Assembly (NCBI GenBank): GCA_003353825.1
Contig: PIVW01000379.1
Coordinates: 1-5,790, forward strand
From: Chloroflexota bacterium
Lineage (GTDB): Bacteria > Chloroflexota > Anaerolineae > J102
Reading direction: 5' to 3'
DNA: 5,790 nt
Made by a program: the position numbers and the translations under genes. Each line of letters opens with the position of its first letter. Position 1 is the stretch's first letter. Below, one piece after another: positions 5,593-5,790 of this stretch. The notes beneath the pieces were generated by a model. It saw only the letters and a program-made list of their open reading frames with translations. It was not told where the DNA came from and made no database searches.

Positions 5593-5790
5593 TTAGAATT
5601 GGATATTTGATTTCACTCGCAGTGGCATTTCCGGCACATGTTCATGCTCCATCATCTCAGCGGCGTCTCCATCCGCCATCGTCCGCCCGTAACGTTTTGA
5701 CAGAGGCGCGGCCGATATCCCATGCGCGAACACACTTAACAAGACCGTTATCATGGCAATTGCATAGATCTGATCTATGCCGATTATCAT
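5593..5790 (-). CDS. C-terminal end of a cation:proton antiporter-like membrane protein (partial)
   Basis: The 65 codons visible end at TAA (5593-5595) and run off the right edge of the window, so the true start lies outside; the Met at 5788-5790 is probably internal. The segment IYAIAMITVLLSVFAHGISAAPLSKRYGR has the look of the last transmembrane helix and the membrane-exit motif of CPA1-family (NhaP-type) sodium or potassium/proton antiporters, where HG(I/L)SAAPL..RYG is typical. A short hydrophilic tail of about 35 residues (ADGDAAEMMEHEHVPEMPLR and a few more) would lie in the cytoplasm. The gene converges with the zinc-finger gene, 49 bases apart, with no clear terminator between them. 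Assignment to the antiporter family is from the terminal segment only. Confidence 0.7.
   Translation of the reverse strand: MIIGIDQIYAIAMITVLLSVFAHGISAAPLSKRYGRTMADGDAAEMMEHEHVPEMPLRVKSNIQF

Overview
The window looks like a bacterial chromosome segment of moderate GC content, most likely from an environmental organism such as a Chloroflexota or a related group. That placement is an inference. It rests on the style of the intergenic DNA (degenerate 7-bp periodic repeats), on the DUF4258/YgiT-type toxin-antitoxin remnant, and on the general type of the sugar isomerase. No rRNA or other marker gene is present to confirm it.

Region 1 (1-257) is a pyrimidine-rich upstream region without a convincing gene. 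It carries two closely spaced inverted repeats (143-160 and 169-184) that look like operator half-site pairs or leader hairpins for the operon that follows.

Region 2 (258-4195) is a three-gene, same-strand sugar-catabolic unit: an L-fucose/L-arabinose-isomerase-like ketol isomerase, a class II (zinc-dependent) ketose-bisphosphate-type aldolase that overlaps it or abuts it, and, after a 97-bp gap, an FGGY-family carbohydrate kinase. The simplest reading is aldose to ketose (isomerase), ketose to ketose phosphate (kinase), then retro-aldol cleavage to dihydroxyacetone phosphate plus an aldehyde (aldolase). This parallels FucI-FucK-FucA, but the aldolase belongs to the fructose/tagatose-bisphosphate aldolase family rather than the FucA/AraD family. 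The sugar cannot be read from the sequence. No transporter or regulator gene lies in the window.

Region 3 (4196-4333) is a convergent intergenic stretch with a degenerate heptamer array. It is followed by a minus-strand alpha/beta-hydrolase-fold gene (4334-5125). The usual nucleophile serine is replaced by histidine and the usual C-terminal catalytic histidine is also absent. A good sigma70-type promoter for this gene is visible at 5155-5183.

Region 4 (5126-5543) holds the 3' remnant of a DUF4258-type toxin gene whose N-terminal half is missing. An exact-but-one-base 20-bp tandem duplication carrying a ribosome binding site comes next, and then a TTG-started YgiT/MqsA-type zinc-finger small protein, apparently an orphaned antitoxin.

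Region 5 (5593-5790) is the C-terminal end of a minus-strand membrane protein resembling a cation:proton antiporter, cut by the window edge. I found no CRISPR array, tRNA, rRNA or complete insertion sequence.
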